A DNA stretch of 20,192 nt from JBBFMJ01 sp037441225. GTDB lineage: Bacteria; Acidobacteriota; Thermoanaerobaculia; UBA2201. Under the pieces are notes generated by a model. That model was not told the DNA's origin. It saw only the letters and a program-made list of their open reading frames with translations, and did not search any database. Below, one piece after another: positions 8,068-14,438 of this stretch (its first letter is position 1; every line of letters begins with the position of its first letter). The translations under genes and the position numbers were made by a program. The stretch is taken from assembly GCA_037441225.1 (NCBI GenBank), contig JBBISU010000057.1, forward strand, positions 1 through 20,192. The letters are read 5' to 3'.

Positions 8068-8748
8068 TTATACTTCATTTATATCTTTAACTAAAATTTT
8101 TTTAATTTCCTTTTCAAAAAAATTTTCCATCTGGCTTTTTTCTATTTTTTTTATCAAAACAATATCTTCAAATCCTTTTGGAACCTTTAATAATTTATAC
8201 TTCAAAATATCAGAAATTCCTGAAACTTCACATTTTTTTTCTGCAAAAGAAAAAGCATCACCTAACGAAATTTTAGATTTTTTTAAAGAAAAATAAAAAT
8301 CTACATAATCTTTTGCTTCATTCCTATCAGAAATTGCACATAATTTATTTATCATAATATCTAAAAAACTATCAATCATTAAACCATTTACTATTTGGTG
8401 TTTTTCTAAGTTTTTTAAAGGATACCATACAAATTCTACATTAAGCTTTGAACCATTTTTAAAATCTAAAAGAAAAATGTTTCTATCAAAAATTTTGCTA
8501 TGTTTTATATTTTCTATAAAATTTATATTTTTTAAAAAATTTAAAATTATATAAAAAGGAATCTTTTCTTCAGAAAAAAAAACCAAGTCATAGGAATATC
8601 TATGCTCCAGATAAAAGGCAGAAAGGGCTGTCCCTCCACTTAACCTGAAAATTTTTTTTAAATCTGACCTAATAAAACTTTCCAGAAAGGAAATTTGTTC
8701 TTTTGTCAAGATTTTATTTTCTTTTATTTTTCTTTTTACTTTTATCAT
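8068..8748 (-). CDS. AbiEii/AbiGii-like nucleotidyltransferase with altered metal motif
   Basis: Using the ATG at 8748 the protein has 226 aa. A TTG at 8772 would add eight residues, but AAAGAG sits seven bases before the ATG and fits better. The nucleotidyltransferase signature is visible as LSGGTALSAFYL (36-47), then YSYDLVFF (51-58). In the AbiEii/DUF1814 family this reads GGTAL...S.DLDFF, where two aspartates bind metal. Here D54 is kept but the second acidic residue is Val56. Relatives are toxins of type IV systems or of unclear role, transferring nucleotides to RNA or protein. The gene overlaps the 80-aa upstream gene by 35 bp, so the two probably form a pair. A 42-bp gap separates it from the downstream dehydrogenase. 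It may be inactive as a nucleotidyltransferase. Confidence 0.75.
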   Translation of the reverse strand: MIKVKRKIKENKILTKEQISFLESFIRSDLKKIFRLSGGTALSAFYLEHRYSYDLVFFSEEKIPFYIILNFLKNINFIENIKHSKIFDRNIFLLDFKNGSKLNVEFVWYPLKNLEKHQIVNGLMIDSFLDIMINKLCAISDRNEAKDYVDFYFSLKKSKISLGDAFSFAEKKCEVSGISDILKYKLLKVPKGFEDIVLIKKIEKSQMENFFEKEIKKILVKDINEV

Positions 8749-8956
8749 CCCATAACTCTTTATATAATCCAATTAAAATGTACTTACCTTCTTCTATTTT
8801 AAGCTTATCTCTATTTTGATATAGCAATTCTATTGTTTCTTTGTCCGTACCAATTGAAGGGAAAAACATAGAAATTCGTTGAAGCTTCCAGATAAGGTCG
8901 TTTATTGGCTTTTTGTAATCCCAAACATATTCTTTTTTTATCTTAATTTTTTCCAT
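8714..8956 (-). CDS. 80-aa protein paired with the AbiEii-like gene, possible antitoxin
   Basis: I do not recognise a named family. The protein is small, basic at its C-terminus (WDDKSKKKNKRK) and has a predicted helical middle with EYVWDYKKP (9-17), LWKLQRI-type aromatic/basic residues around 22-28, and GTDKETIELLYQNRD (36-50). It lies six bases after the stop of the MNT gene and overlaps the AbiEii-like gene by 35 bp. Such an order, a small upstream protein with an overlapping nucleotidyltransferase, is typical of toxin-antitoxin-like pairs, so an antitoxin or adaptor role is a reasonable guess. The sequence alone does not prove it. The long overlap argues that both frames are genuinely coupled. 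Confidence 0.6.
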   Translation of the reverse strand: MEKIKIKKEYVWDYKKPINDLIWKLQRISMFFPSIGTDKETIELLYQNRDKLKIEEGKYILIGLYKELWDDKSKKKNKRK

Positions 8957-8962
8957 AAAATT

Positions 8963-9319
8963 CTAAAATTCTAAATAATCTTCTTTTATAAATCTATGCC
9001 ACCAGGATTTATATTCTTCTTCCCTTGAAAGATGAATTTGAAATGGAGAAAAGGGATCTATTTCTTTTTTTATCTCTGTCCTTATTTTTCTATTTTTTTC
9101 CCAATCCTTTGAAAGTTTATTTGATATGATTAAAACATCTATATCACTTGAAGGACCCCAATTGCCTTTTATAACAGATCCAAAAATCAAGACCCTTACA
9201 TTTTTTCCAAGATATTTTGAAGCAACCTCTTTTATCTTCTTGCCCCACTCTTGAAAATTTTCAAAATATTTTTTATTTTCTTCCCATATCTTTTTATTTA
9301 TCAAGGTTAAATTTTTCAT
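8963..9319 (-). CDS. Minimal nucleotidyltransferase (MNT domain), partner of the HEPN protein
   Basis: This 118-aa protein carries the complete MNT signature: FGS (46-48), then SSDIDVLI (57-64), with metal-binding D59 and D61 preserved. A C-terminal helix region holds SREEEYKSWW. MNT proteins pair with HEPN proteins; in characterised HEPN/MNT systems the MNT protein is the antitoxin and adds AMP to the HEPN toxin. The gene starts 26 bp inside the end of the HEPN gene (9294-9704), the usual arrangement. The family call is secure. Toxin-antitoxin function is inferred from the pairing, since many thermophile HEPN/MNT pairs remain uncharacterised. Confidence 0.85.
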   Translation of the reverse strand: MKNLTLINKKIWEENKKYFENFQEWGKKIKEVASKYLGKNVRVLIFGSVIKGNWGPSSDIDVLIISNKLSKDWEKNRKIRTEIKKEIDPFSPFQIHLSREEEYKSWWHRFIKEDYLEF

Positions 9320-9704
9320 TTAAAATTTCCTCAAGGAATTTTAAAAAGTTTTCATAACTTTCTTTTAATTTTTGAGCTAAACTTTTGGTAAAAATTTTAG
9401 GGATATAGCGAGCAGTAAAATAAACATCAGTTAGGTCATCAAAAAAAATTTCATTATTTAAGTAATAATCTAAAATCTCTTTTTTTTCATATACCTCCGA
9501 GAGTCTTTTTATCAATTCATTTAAATAATGAGTTTTTGGCCAATCACCCACTTTTTTTGCAATCAAATATTTTAAATAAAGTTGACAGGATTGTTCTAAA
9601 TTAAAAGCACAAAGGTCATAGTCGCCCTTTTCAAAAAGTTCAATGGCATTTAAATAAAATCTTTTACTTTTTTCTTTTAAAAATCCAATATCTTTTTCAA
9701 ACAT
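9294..9704 (-). CDS. HEPN domain protein, partner of the MNT nucleotidyltransferase
   Basis: This 136-aa all-helical protein matches the HEPN pattern. An N-terminal helix with FYLNAIELFEKGDY is followed by FNLEQSCQLYLKYLIAKK, then PKTHYLNELIKRL and the late DLTDVYFTARYIP motif. I do not see a clear R-x(4-6)-H RNase motif, so endoribonuclease activity is not assured. The ATG overlaps the last codons of wecB by 8 bp (ATGTTTGA), and the gene's end overlaps the MNT start by 26 bp. It is thus translationally linked both to a polysaccharide gene and to its partner. This fits HEPN/MNT modules inserted into operons. Confidence 0.8.
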   Translation of the reverse strand: MFEKDIGFLKEKSKRFYLNAIELFEKGDYDLCAFNLEQSCQLYLKYLIAKKVGDWPKTHYLNELIKRLSEVYEKKEILDYYLNNEIFFDDLTDVYFTARYIPKIFTKSLAQKLKESYENFLKFLEEILNEKFNLDK

Positions 9705-10818
9705 AACTAAAGCTTTGCAAAATCTTCATAATATTTTTTGAAGCTTTTTTGTTATTTTTTGTATTCCCCTTGAATTCTTTGAAATCCCCTATAAGTTTCC
9801 TAATTTTATTTATATCCAAATCAACCACAAAATTTCTCTTTTCTTCAACTGTTTCAAGCCATTCTGTTTCTTTTCTTAAAGTAAAACAAGGTACCCCAAG
9901 CCAGAAGGATTCCTTTTGAACACCACCAGAATCAGTCAAAATTGCATAGGAATTTTTTTCAAGGGTAAGCATTTTAATATAACTTACTGGCTTTATTATT
10001 TTTGTATTTTTTGGAATCTTTATATTAAATTCCTTAACCATTTTTTCTGTCCTTGGATGGATTGGAAAAAGTATATCAAAATCCTTTGAAAGTTCTTCCA
10101 ATATTTTATAAATCTTCAAAAGACGTTCTTTTTTGTCTGTATTTTCTGCTCTGTGGATTGTAACAAGCAAATATTTTTTTTCTTTTAAACCCAATTCTTT
10201 TATAATTTTTTTATTTTTTTCAATTTTTGGAAGGAAAAATGTTAGGGCTTCTTCCATCACATCTCCAACAAGATATACATATTTTTTGTTTATATTTAAT
10301 ATTTTTTTTCTACAATTATTCGAAATCCCTTCTTTTTTTAAATTTTCAACTGAAACCTTTGTGGGGCAGAAAAGTATTGTTGAAATCCTGTCAGTTAAAA
10401 CCCTGTTAACTTCTTCTGGCATATCCATTCTCAAGCTTCTAAGTCCTGCTTCAATATGAGCAACTGGTATTTTCAATTTTATTGAAGCAAGGGCACCTGC
10501 AAGCGTTGAATTAGTATCACCATATACAAAGGTTATATCTGGCTTTTCCTTAATTAAAACTTTTTCAATTTCCAAAATCATCTTTCCCGTCTGTTCACCT
10601 TGCAATCCACTTCCAATCCCTAAATGATAATTTGGCTCTGGAATTTCCAGTTCTTCAAAAAATACTTTTGACATCTCATAATCATAATGCTGGCCTGTAT
10701 GGATTAAAACTTCTTCAAATTCAGGAAAATTTTTAATTTCCTTATTTACTGGAAATTCCTTTATGAATTGAGGCCTTGCCCCAACAATACTTGCAATTTT
10801 AATTTTCTTTTTACTCAT
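9697..10818 (-). CDS. wecB: UDP-N-acetylglucosamine 2-epimerase, non-hydrolysing
   Basis: This 373-aa protein has the full WecB length. It should convert UDP-GlcNAc to UDP-ManNAc in the cytoplasm, supplying ManNAc-type precursors for glycans. Visible motifs are VGARPQFIK (12-20), HTGQHYDYEMS (40-50), VYGDTNSTLAG (98-108), HIEAGLRS (121-128), PEEVNRVLTDRIS (134-146), VTIHRAENTD (219-228), PIHPRTEK (252-259) and LTDSGGVQKES (294-304), the last forming the UDP-binding site. The gene overlaps both neighbours by 8 bp: the nucleotidyltransferase stop upstream and the HEPN start downstream. With NeuB in the same operon it could feed a nonulosonate or ManNAc branch. It is not the hydrolysing NeuC by motif pattern, although homologues with the NeuC reaction exist in this superfamily. 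Confidence 0.93.
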   Translation of the reverse strand: MSKKKIKIASIVGARPQFIKEFPVNKEIKNFPEFEEVLIHTGQHYDYEMSKVFFEELEIPEPNYHLGIGSGLQGEQTGKMILEIEKVLIKEKPDITFVYGDTNSTLAGALASIKLKIPVAHIEAGLRSLRMDMPEEVNRVLTDRISTILFCPTKVSVENLKKEGISNNCRKKILNINKKYVYLVGDVMEEALTFFLPKIEKNKKIIKELGLKEKKYLLVTIHRAENTDKKERLLKIYKILEELSKDFDILFPIHPRTEKMVKEFNIKIPKNTKIIKPVSYIKMLTLEKNSYAILTDSGGVQKESFWLGVPCFTLRKETEWLETVEEKRNFVVDLDINKIRKLIGDFKEFKGNTKNNKKASKNIMKILQSFSYV

Positions 10819-11305
10819 AATCTGTTAATTTCTTTTTTTCATAAAGATATTTCAAATCTTCCTTGTCTTTATCCCTTAAAATATTTTCCTTATTTTTAAT
10901 TAAATCCGCCAATCCAACATAGTAAATTTTAAAAAATTTTCTTCCACTTTTCACTTCCTCCTCTTTTCTATTTTTCCAAGAATCTTCAAAAGCAATTCCT
11001 GTTATTTTACCCATTAAATCTATTCTATTTGGAGGAACACCATATTGAATTATCTGGTCTTCTATTTGTAAATCCTTTTTATCCTTAATTCCGGGAATTT
11101 CACTATCCCAAAATTCTTCCAAGGCATTATATAAATTTTCCACATTATCATTACAAGTATCATAAAAAATGTCAATATCTCCAGTTAATCTTGCATAACC
11201 ATAATATATAACAGCCCTCCCACCTACAATTAAATACCTAACTTTGTGTTTAAATAGTAAATACAAAAAAAAGCTTATGTCTTTTGAAAATTCACTTTTA
11301 TGCAT
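10811..11305 (-). CDS. Nucleotidyltransferase of the AbiEii-like/DUF6036 kind
   Basis: This 164-aa protein has the nucleotidyltransferase core VGGRAVIYYGYARLTGDIDIF (about 27-47), with the glycine pair G28-G29 and the metal-binding aspartates D43 and D45 intact. A third acidic position is likely D96 in NRIDLMG. A basic, lysine-rich C-terminus follows (NKENILRDKDKEDLKYLYEK-like). Related proteins occur as toxin-antitoxin-like pairs with a small upstream protein; here the 66-aa gene overlaps by 31 bp. Its stop overlaps the wecB start by 8 bp, so it is on the same transcript. Substrate and role are unknown. Confidence 0.78.
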   Translation of the reverse strand: MHKSEFSKDISFFLYLLFKHKVRYLIVGGRAVIYYGYARLTGDIDIFYDTCNDNVENLYNALEEFWDSEIPGIKDKKDLQIEDQIIQYGVPPNRIDLMGKITGIAFEDSWKNRKEEEVKSGRKFFKIYYVGLADLIKNKENILRDKDKEDLKYLYEKKKLTDYE

Positions 11306-11475
11306 CTAAAGTATTTACTTTCTCTTACATCAACTGTTTTTTTCCCATAAAAACAAATTTCAAGTTCTTTTGCTGCCTTTATCCTTTCTTCTGGAGTCAT
11401 ACTGATATTTTGCTTTATATCCCATTCTTCTGCTTCTTTGAAATTTTTTGAAATATTAAATATTATTTTTTTCAT
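11275..11475 (-). CDS. 66-aa protein, first gene of the minus operon, partner of the nucleotidyltransferase
   Basis: This is a short, charged, largely helical protein. It contains KNFKEAEEWDIKQ (10-22), then SMTPEERIKAAKELE (25-39) and a basic tail. Proteins with the same EAEEWD...MTPEERxxAA layout precede nucleotidyltransferases in several deep-branching bacteria, as far as I recall; I could not run a search. The gene overlaps the nucleotidyltransferase by 31 bp, which supports a two-gene module. It is the first cistron after the predicted promoter at 11542-11570, with a leader of about 60 nt. GGAG lies 12 bases upstream of the ATG. It could be an antitoxin or adaptor; no domain is recognised. 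Confidence 0.65.
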   Translation of the reverse strand: MKKIIFNISKNFKEAEEWDIKQNISMTPEERIKAAKELEICFYGKKTVDVRESKYFRCIKVNFQKT

Positions 11476-11497
11476 AATAATATAAAGCTCCGCCCTC

Positions 11498-11531
11498 GTG
11501 GATTACATTTTTTTTATTTACCATAATCCAC
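11498..11531. promoter_or_regulatory. 8-bp inverted repeat (GTGGATTA/TAATCCAC) in the divergent region
   Basis: GTGGATTA (11498-11505) and TAATCCAC (11524-11531) are perfect inverted copies with an 18-bp AT-rich spacer. The arms lie just downstream of the predicted minus-strand transcription start. They could fold as a hairpin in the 5' leader of the glycan operon, or serve as an operator half-site pair for a dimeric regulator. The long loop and absence of a U-tract argue against a terminator. Two possible G-U pairs would extend the stem. Function is unknown. Confidence 0.5.
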
Positions 11532-11541
11532 ATAATCTTAA

Positions 11542-11570
11542 ATTATAACACATTTTTAATTATTTTTCAT
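11542..11570 (-). promoter_or_regulatory. Predicted sigma-70 promoter of the glycan operon
   Basis: On the minus strand an extended -10, TG-T-TATAAT, lies at 11550-11542. A -35-like ATGAAA (11570-11565; four of six match TTGACA) sits 17 bases upstream. The predicted transcription start is near 11535, giving a leader of about 60 nt before the ATG at 11475. The -10 hexamer is a perfect consensus in the only sizeable intergenic space on this side, so the call is good. Transcript ends are not directly visible. Confidence 0.65.
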
Positions 11571-11573
11571 TTC

Positions 11574-11582
11574 TGCTATCAT
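11574..11582 (+). promoter_or_regulatory. Predicted extended -10 promoter of the glucokinase operon
   Basis: TG-C-TATCAT at 11574-11582 matches the extended -10 element in all but one base. Its expected start site, about seven bases downstream, falls at or next to the A of the glucokinase ATG (11589), so the mRNA may be leaderless. The -35 region (about 11554-11559, TTTTAA) is weak, as is common with extended -10 promoters. It overlaps the -35 area of the divergent minus-strand promoter. Confidence 0.45.
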
Positions 11583-11588
11583 AATAAA

Positions 11589-12590
11589 ATGAAAGAAAAA
11601 AGATTTTTTGCTTTGGTTGACATTGGAGGAACTTATACAAAAATTAGGATTTTAGAACAAAGAGATAAGAATTTTAAAAAAATTTTTGAAAAAAAAGAAA
11701 AAATAAATTCTTTAAATAAACTTTTATTTTTTCTAAATAATATATTTAGCAAATCTAAAAATGTGAAATTTTCTTATTTTTCGATTGCAGGACCCGTCTT
11801 TGGAAACTCTGGCTTTATGACAAATTGGGAAGGAAACCCTGAAATAAATTTAAAGAAGCTAAAAAATTTATTGAAATTAAAAAATTTACATCTTTTAAAT
11901 GATATGGAAGCACAGGGTTATGGATTGATTTCTCTAATTGAAAAAGGAAATTTTTTTAAAAATTTTAAAGATATTTATAAGCCAAAGAAAATAAGGAAAA
12001 ATGAAAATATGGCACTCATTATTCCTGGGACAGGCCTTGGCACTTGTTTTATTTACAAAAAAGAAGTTTTACCAATGGAACTTCAACATTCAACATTCTT
12101 TCCTTTAAAAAAAGAAATGGAGAACATATATTCTTCATTTATCCAAAAGGGCATTTATCCTTCTTATGAAAGTTTTGTTTCAGGTGAAGGGCTTTTTAAT
12201 ATTTATTACAATCTAAGAAATTTAAAAAATTTTAATAAGAATGTGAATGATAAGGCAGATTATGTAAGGAAAAAGGCAATTAAAGGAGAAATGCAAGCAA
12301 TAGAAGCAATTAAAATTTATTTTAATGTTCTTGCACAATATTCTCAAGCAGTTGCCCTTTCAACAAAGCCATCTTCTGGAATTTTTATTGGAGGGAAAGC
12401 AATTAAAAGAAATATTAAATTTTTTAAGAAAGAAGATTTTTTAAAATTTTATTTTGATAATCCAAAACAAAAAAAATTAATTCAAAAAATTCCAGTTTTC
12501 TTTGTTGAAAAGGATTTAATTTTTGAAGGGCTTTCATATTTTATGATAAAATATTTAAAAAATTCAGGAGGTTTTAATGAAAAGATTTAG
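11589..12590 (+). CDS. glk: Glucokinase-family sugar kinase (Glk type)
   Basis: This 333-aa ASKHA-fold kinase resembles bacterial glucokinases and would phosphorylate glucose with ATP. The phosphate-1 motif is DIGGT (11-15), the sugar-contacting and catalytic-base segment LLNDMEAQGYG (102-112, D105), and the second phosphate loop IPGTGLG (145-151). MELQHSTF (163-170) keeps E164 and H167 of the usual EGGH sugar site, but Leu-Gln replaces Gly-Gly. SGEGLFNIYY (198-207) gives another sugar-binding glutamate, E200. GIFIGGKAI near the C-terminus fits the adenosine-binding part. No SD is visible before the ATG, unlike most genes here. The changed sugar loop means a sugar other than glucose is possible. 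It is the first gene of the plus-strand operon and overlaps the rubredoxin start by 14 bp. Confidence 0.82.
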   Translation: MKEKRFFALVDIGGTYTKIRILEQRDKNFKKIFEKKEKINSLNKLLFFLNNIFSKSKNVKFSYFSIAGPVFGNSGFMTNWEGNPEINLKKLKNLLKLKNLHLLNDMEAQGYGLISLIEKGNFFKNFKDIYKPKKIRKNENMALIIPGTGLGTCFIYKKEVLPMELQHSTFFPLKKEMENIYSSFIQKGIYPSYESFVSGEGLFNIYYNLRNLKNFNKNVNDKADYVRKKAIKGEMQAIEAIKIYFNVLAQYSQAVALSTKPSSGIFIGGKAIKRNIKFFKKEDFLKFYFDNPKQKKLIQKIPVFFVEKDLIFEGLSYFMIKYLKNSGGFNEKI

Positions 12591-12735
12591 ATGTACAGTT
12601 TGTGGATATATTTATGATCCTGAAAATGGAGACCCAGATAATGGAATTTCACCAGGGACTTCCTTTGAAGATCTTCCCGATGACTGGGTTTGTCCAATTT
12701 GTGGAGTTGGAAAAGACCAATTTTCTCCTGAATAG
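12577..12735 (+). CDS. Rubredoxin
   Basis: This 52-aa protein, usual rubredoxin length, carries the two iron-binding CxxC pairs: CTVC (6-9) and CPIC (39-42). The family signature GYIYDPENGDPDNGISPGT follows the first pair, and LPDDWVCPICGVGKDQF closes the protein. It holds one Fe(Cys)4 site and acts as a small cytoplasmic electron carrier, typical of anaerobes, where partners include superoxide reductase, rubrerythrin and NAD(P)H-rubredoxin reductase; none is in the window. The SD AGGAGG lies four bases before the ATG, inside the end of the glucokinase gene. It stands just upstream of the NifS/IscU/SufS genes. Confidence 0.97.
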   Translation: MKRFRCTVCGYIYDPENGDPDNGISPGTSFEDLPDDWVCPICGVGKDQFSPE

Positions 12736-12792
12736 AAATAAAAGAGTAATTTCTTTTGTTAAATCAAAGGAAAAAGTTTTTAGGAGAATTAA

Positions 12793-13953
12793 ATGGAAGT
12801 TTATTTAGATTTTGAAAATGGATGTCCCCTGCCTGAGGAAGTTTTAAATGAAATGTTACCATTTTTTAATAAAAAGGGCTTTGGACATTCTGCCTTAACC
12901 CATAAAAAAGGTTGGGAAGCTTATGGGATTATTGAAGAAAGTGCAAAAGAAATTGCTAATCTTTTAGGTGCTGAACCAAATAAAGTTAACTTCACTCATG
13001 ATCTTGTAGAAGCAGCAAATCTTTCAATATTAGGACTTGAACCAAAAGATAAAAGAAATAAAATTTTAATTTCAAAAATAGAGCCCCTTCACTTCCAATA
13101 TCCAGTTGAAGAATTGGGAAAAAAGGGATTTGAAGTAATAAAAATTCCTGTTGATAGCGAGGGCTTTTTAGATGAAGATTTTTTATTTAAAAATTTAGAT
13201 GAAAAAACACATCTTTTTGTTTTCAGCTGGATAAACCATGAAATTGGAACAATCCAGAGATTTGAAGAAATTTGTAAAAGGGTAAAAGAAAAATTTCCTT
13301 TTGTTTATATTATCTCTGATCTCTCTGATACAGTTGGAAAAATAAATTTTAAATTAAATGATAACCCCACTGATGTGGCTATATTTTCTGGTTATAAAAT
13401 TTATGGTCCAAAAGGCATAGGAGTTCTTTATAAAAAAAGTGATGTAAAAATAAATCCAATAATTTTTGGTCCTTTTTCAACACAACCCCTATGGCCTGGT
13501 GAAGAAAATATACCTGCAATTATTGGCTTTCGTTATGCTTTAAAAAATTTAATTAAAAATTTTAACAAAAATAGTGAAAAATTAAAAAAATTACAAAAAA
13601 AACTAACTGATAGGCTCCTTAATATACCTCATACAATTTTAAATGGTTCAAAAAGTATGAGGGCTTTTGATAATGTAAATATTTCTTTTTTTGGATGCGA
13701 AGGTGAAGCATTGACAGTGGAATTATCTGATTATGGAATTTATATCTCTTCTGGAAGTGCTTGCACAAGGAGGATTTTGCAGCCAAGCCATGTCTTACTT
13801 GCTTTAGGGAAAAAATATGAAGAAGCCCATGGGAGTTTGCTTATGAAATTATGGCCCTATCATAGTGAGGAAGAAATTGATTATGTTATAGAAACATTTC
13901 CTAAAGCAGTGGAAAGGATAAGAAAAATATCAGGATTTAAAGGAGGATTATAA
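12793..13953 (+). CDS. NifS/IscS-like PLP-dependent protein, divergent
   Basis: This 386-aa class V aminotransferase-fold protein aligns along its length with cysteine desulfurases, which free sulfur from cysteine for Fe-S cluster assembly. The PLP lysine is K202 in SGYKIYGPKGIG (199-210; the family usually has SAHK), the catalytic cysteine C324 in SSGSACT (319-325), the PLP-stacking histidine H100 and the aspartate D176. Other positions differ from the family: SGATE reads THDLVE (68-73), the glutamine after DAVQ is D179, and RxGTEN reads WPGEEN (234-239). Activity may therefore be changed or weak. AGGAG precedes the ATG. The IscU-like gene starts inside its TAATG stop, so a sulfur-transfer role with that scaffold is likely. 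Confidence 0.82.
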   Translation: MEVYLDFENGCPLPEEVLNEMLPFFNKKGFGHSALTHKKGWEAYGIIEESAKEIANLLGAEPNKVNFTHDLVEAANLSILGLEPKDKRNKILISKIEPLHFQYPVEELGKKGFEVIKIPVDSEGFLDEDFLFKNLDEKTHLFVFSWINHEIGTIQRFEEICKRVKEKFPFVYIISDLSDTVGKINFKLNDNPTDVAIFSGYKIYGPKGIGVLYKKSDVKINPIIFGPFSTQPLWPGEENIPAIIGFRYALKNLIKNFNKNSEKLKKLQKKLTDRLLNIPHTILNGSKSMRAFDNVNISFFGCEGEALTVELSDYGIYISSGSACTRRILQPSHVLLALGKKYEEAHGSLLMKLWPYHSEEEIDYVIETFPKAVERIRKISGFKGGL

Positions 13954-14438
13954 TGTCAAGGACACCTTTGCCATATAGTCAAAAATTATTGGAATATTTT
14001 AGAAACCCAAAAAATCAAGGTCCAATGGAAAATGCAGATGCTGTTGCAAAAGCTGGCTCCCCTGCTTGTGGTGATATGATAACATTTTATATAAAAGTTG
14101 AAGATGAAATAATTAAAGATATTTCTTTTGAAAGTTATGGCTGTGCTGCAAATATTGGCACTGCATCATATTTAACAGAAATTGTAAAAGGAAAAAATTT
14201 AAAAGAGGCATTTGAAGTAAATTGGAAAAGATTGTCTGACGAATTAGGAGGACTTCCAAAGGTAAAATTTCATTGTGGGATTTTAGCAACAGGGGCACTG
14301 CGAAGGGCAATAAGGGAATATTATTCAAAAATAAATAAAAAGCCAGAATGGTTACCAGAAAATTTAACAGAAGAAGAAAAGGGTGCCTTAGAAGAGGAAG
14401 AATTGGCAGAGAAGATTGAAGAAAAAAGGTCTAAGTAA
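13953..14438 (+). CDS. IscU/NifU-like Fe-S cluster scaffold protein
   Basis: This 161-aa protein belongs to the NifU N-terminal (IscU) family, on which Fe-S clusters are built from sulfur delivered by a cysteine desulfurase. The three ligand cysteines are present: C39 in SPACGDM (36-42), C64 in GCAANIG (63-69) and C108 in FHCGILA (106-112). Asp41, which tunes cluster release, is conserved. Residues 128-161 add an acidic, glutamate-rich tail beyond the usual IscU end. The ATG follows AGGAGG and overlaps the previous stop by one base; its own stop overlaps the SufS start. The family is certain. Confidence 0.93.
   Translation: MSRTPLPYSQKLLEYFRNPKNQGPMENADAVAKAGSPACGDMITFYIKVEDEIIKDISFESYGCAANIGTASYLTEIVKGKNLKEAFEVNWKRLSDELGGLPKVKFHCGILATGALRRAIREYYSKINKKPEWLPENLTEEEKGALEEEELAEKIEEKRSK

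Noticed and set aside
12736..12792. Possible terminator between rubredoxin and the NifS-like gene (AAAAGA/TCTTTT)
   Set aside because: The stem is six A-T-rich pairs without a GC core or clean T-tract.
12602..12808. Plus-strand 68-aa open frame
   Set aside because: It covers the rubredoxin gene in another frame, and the rubredoxin has all four cysteines.
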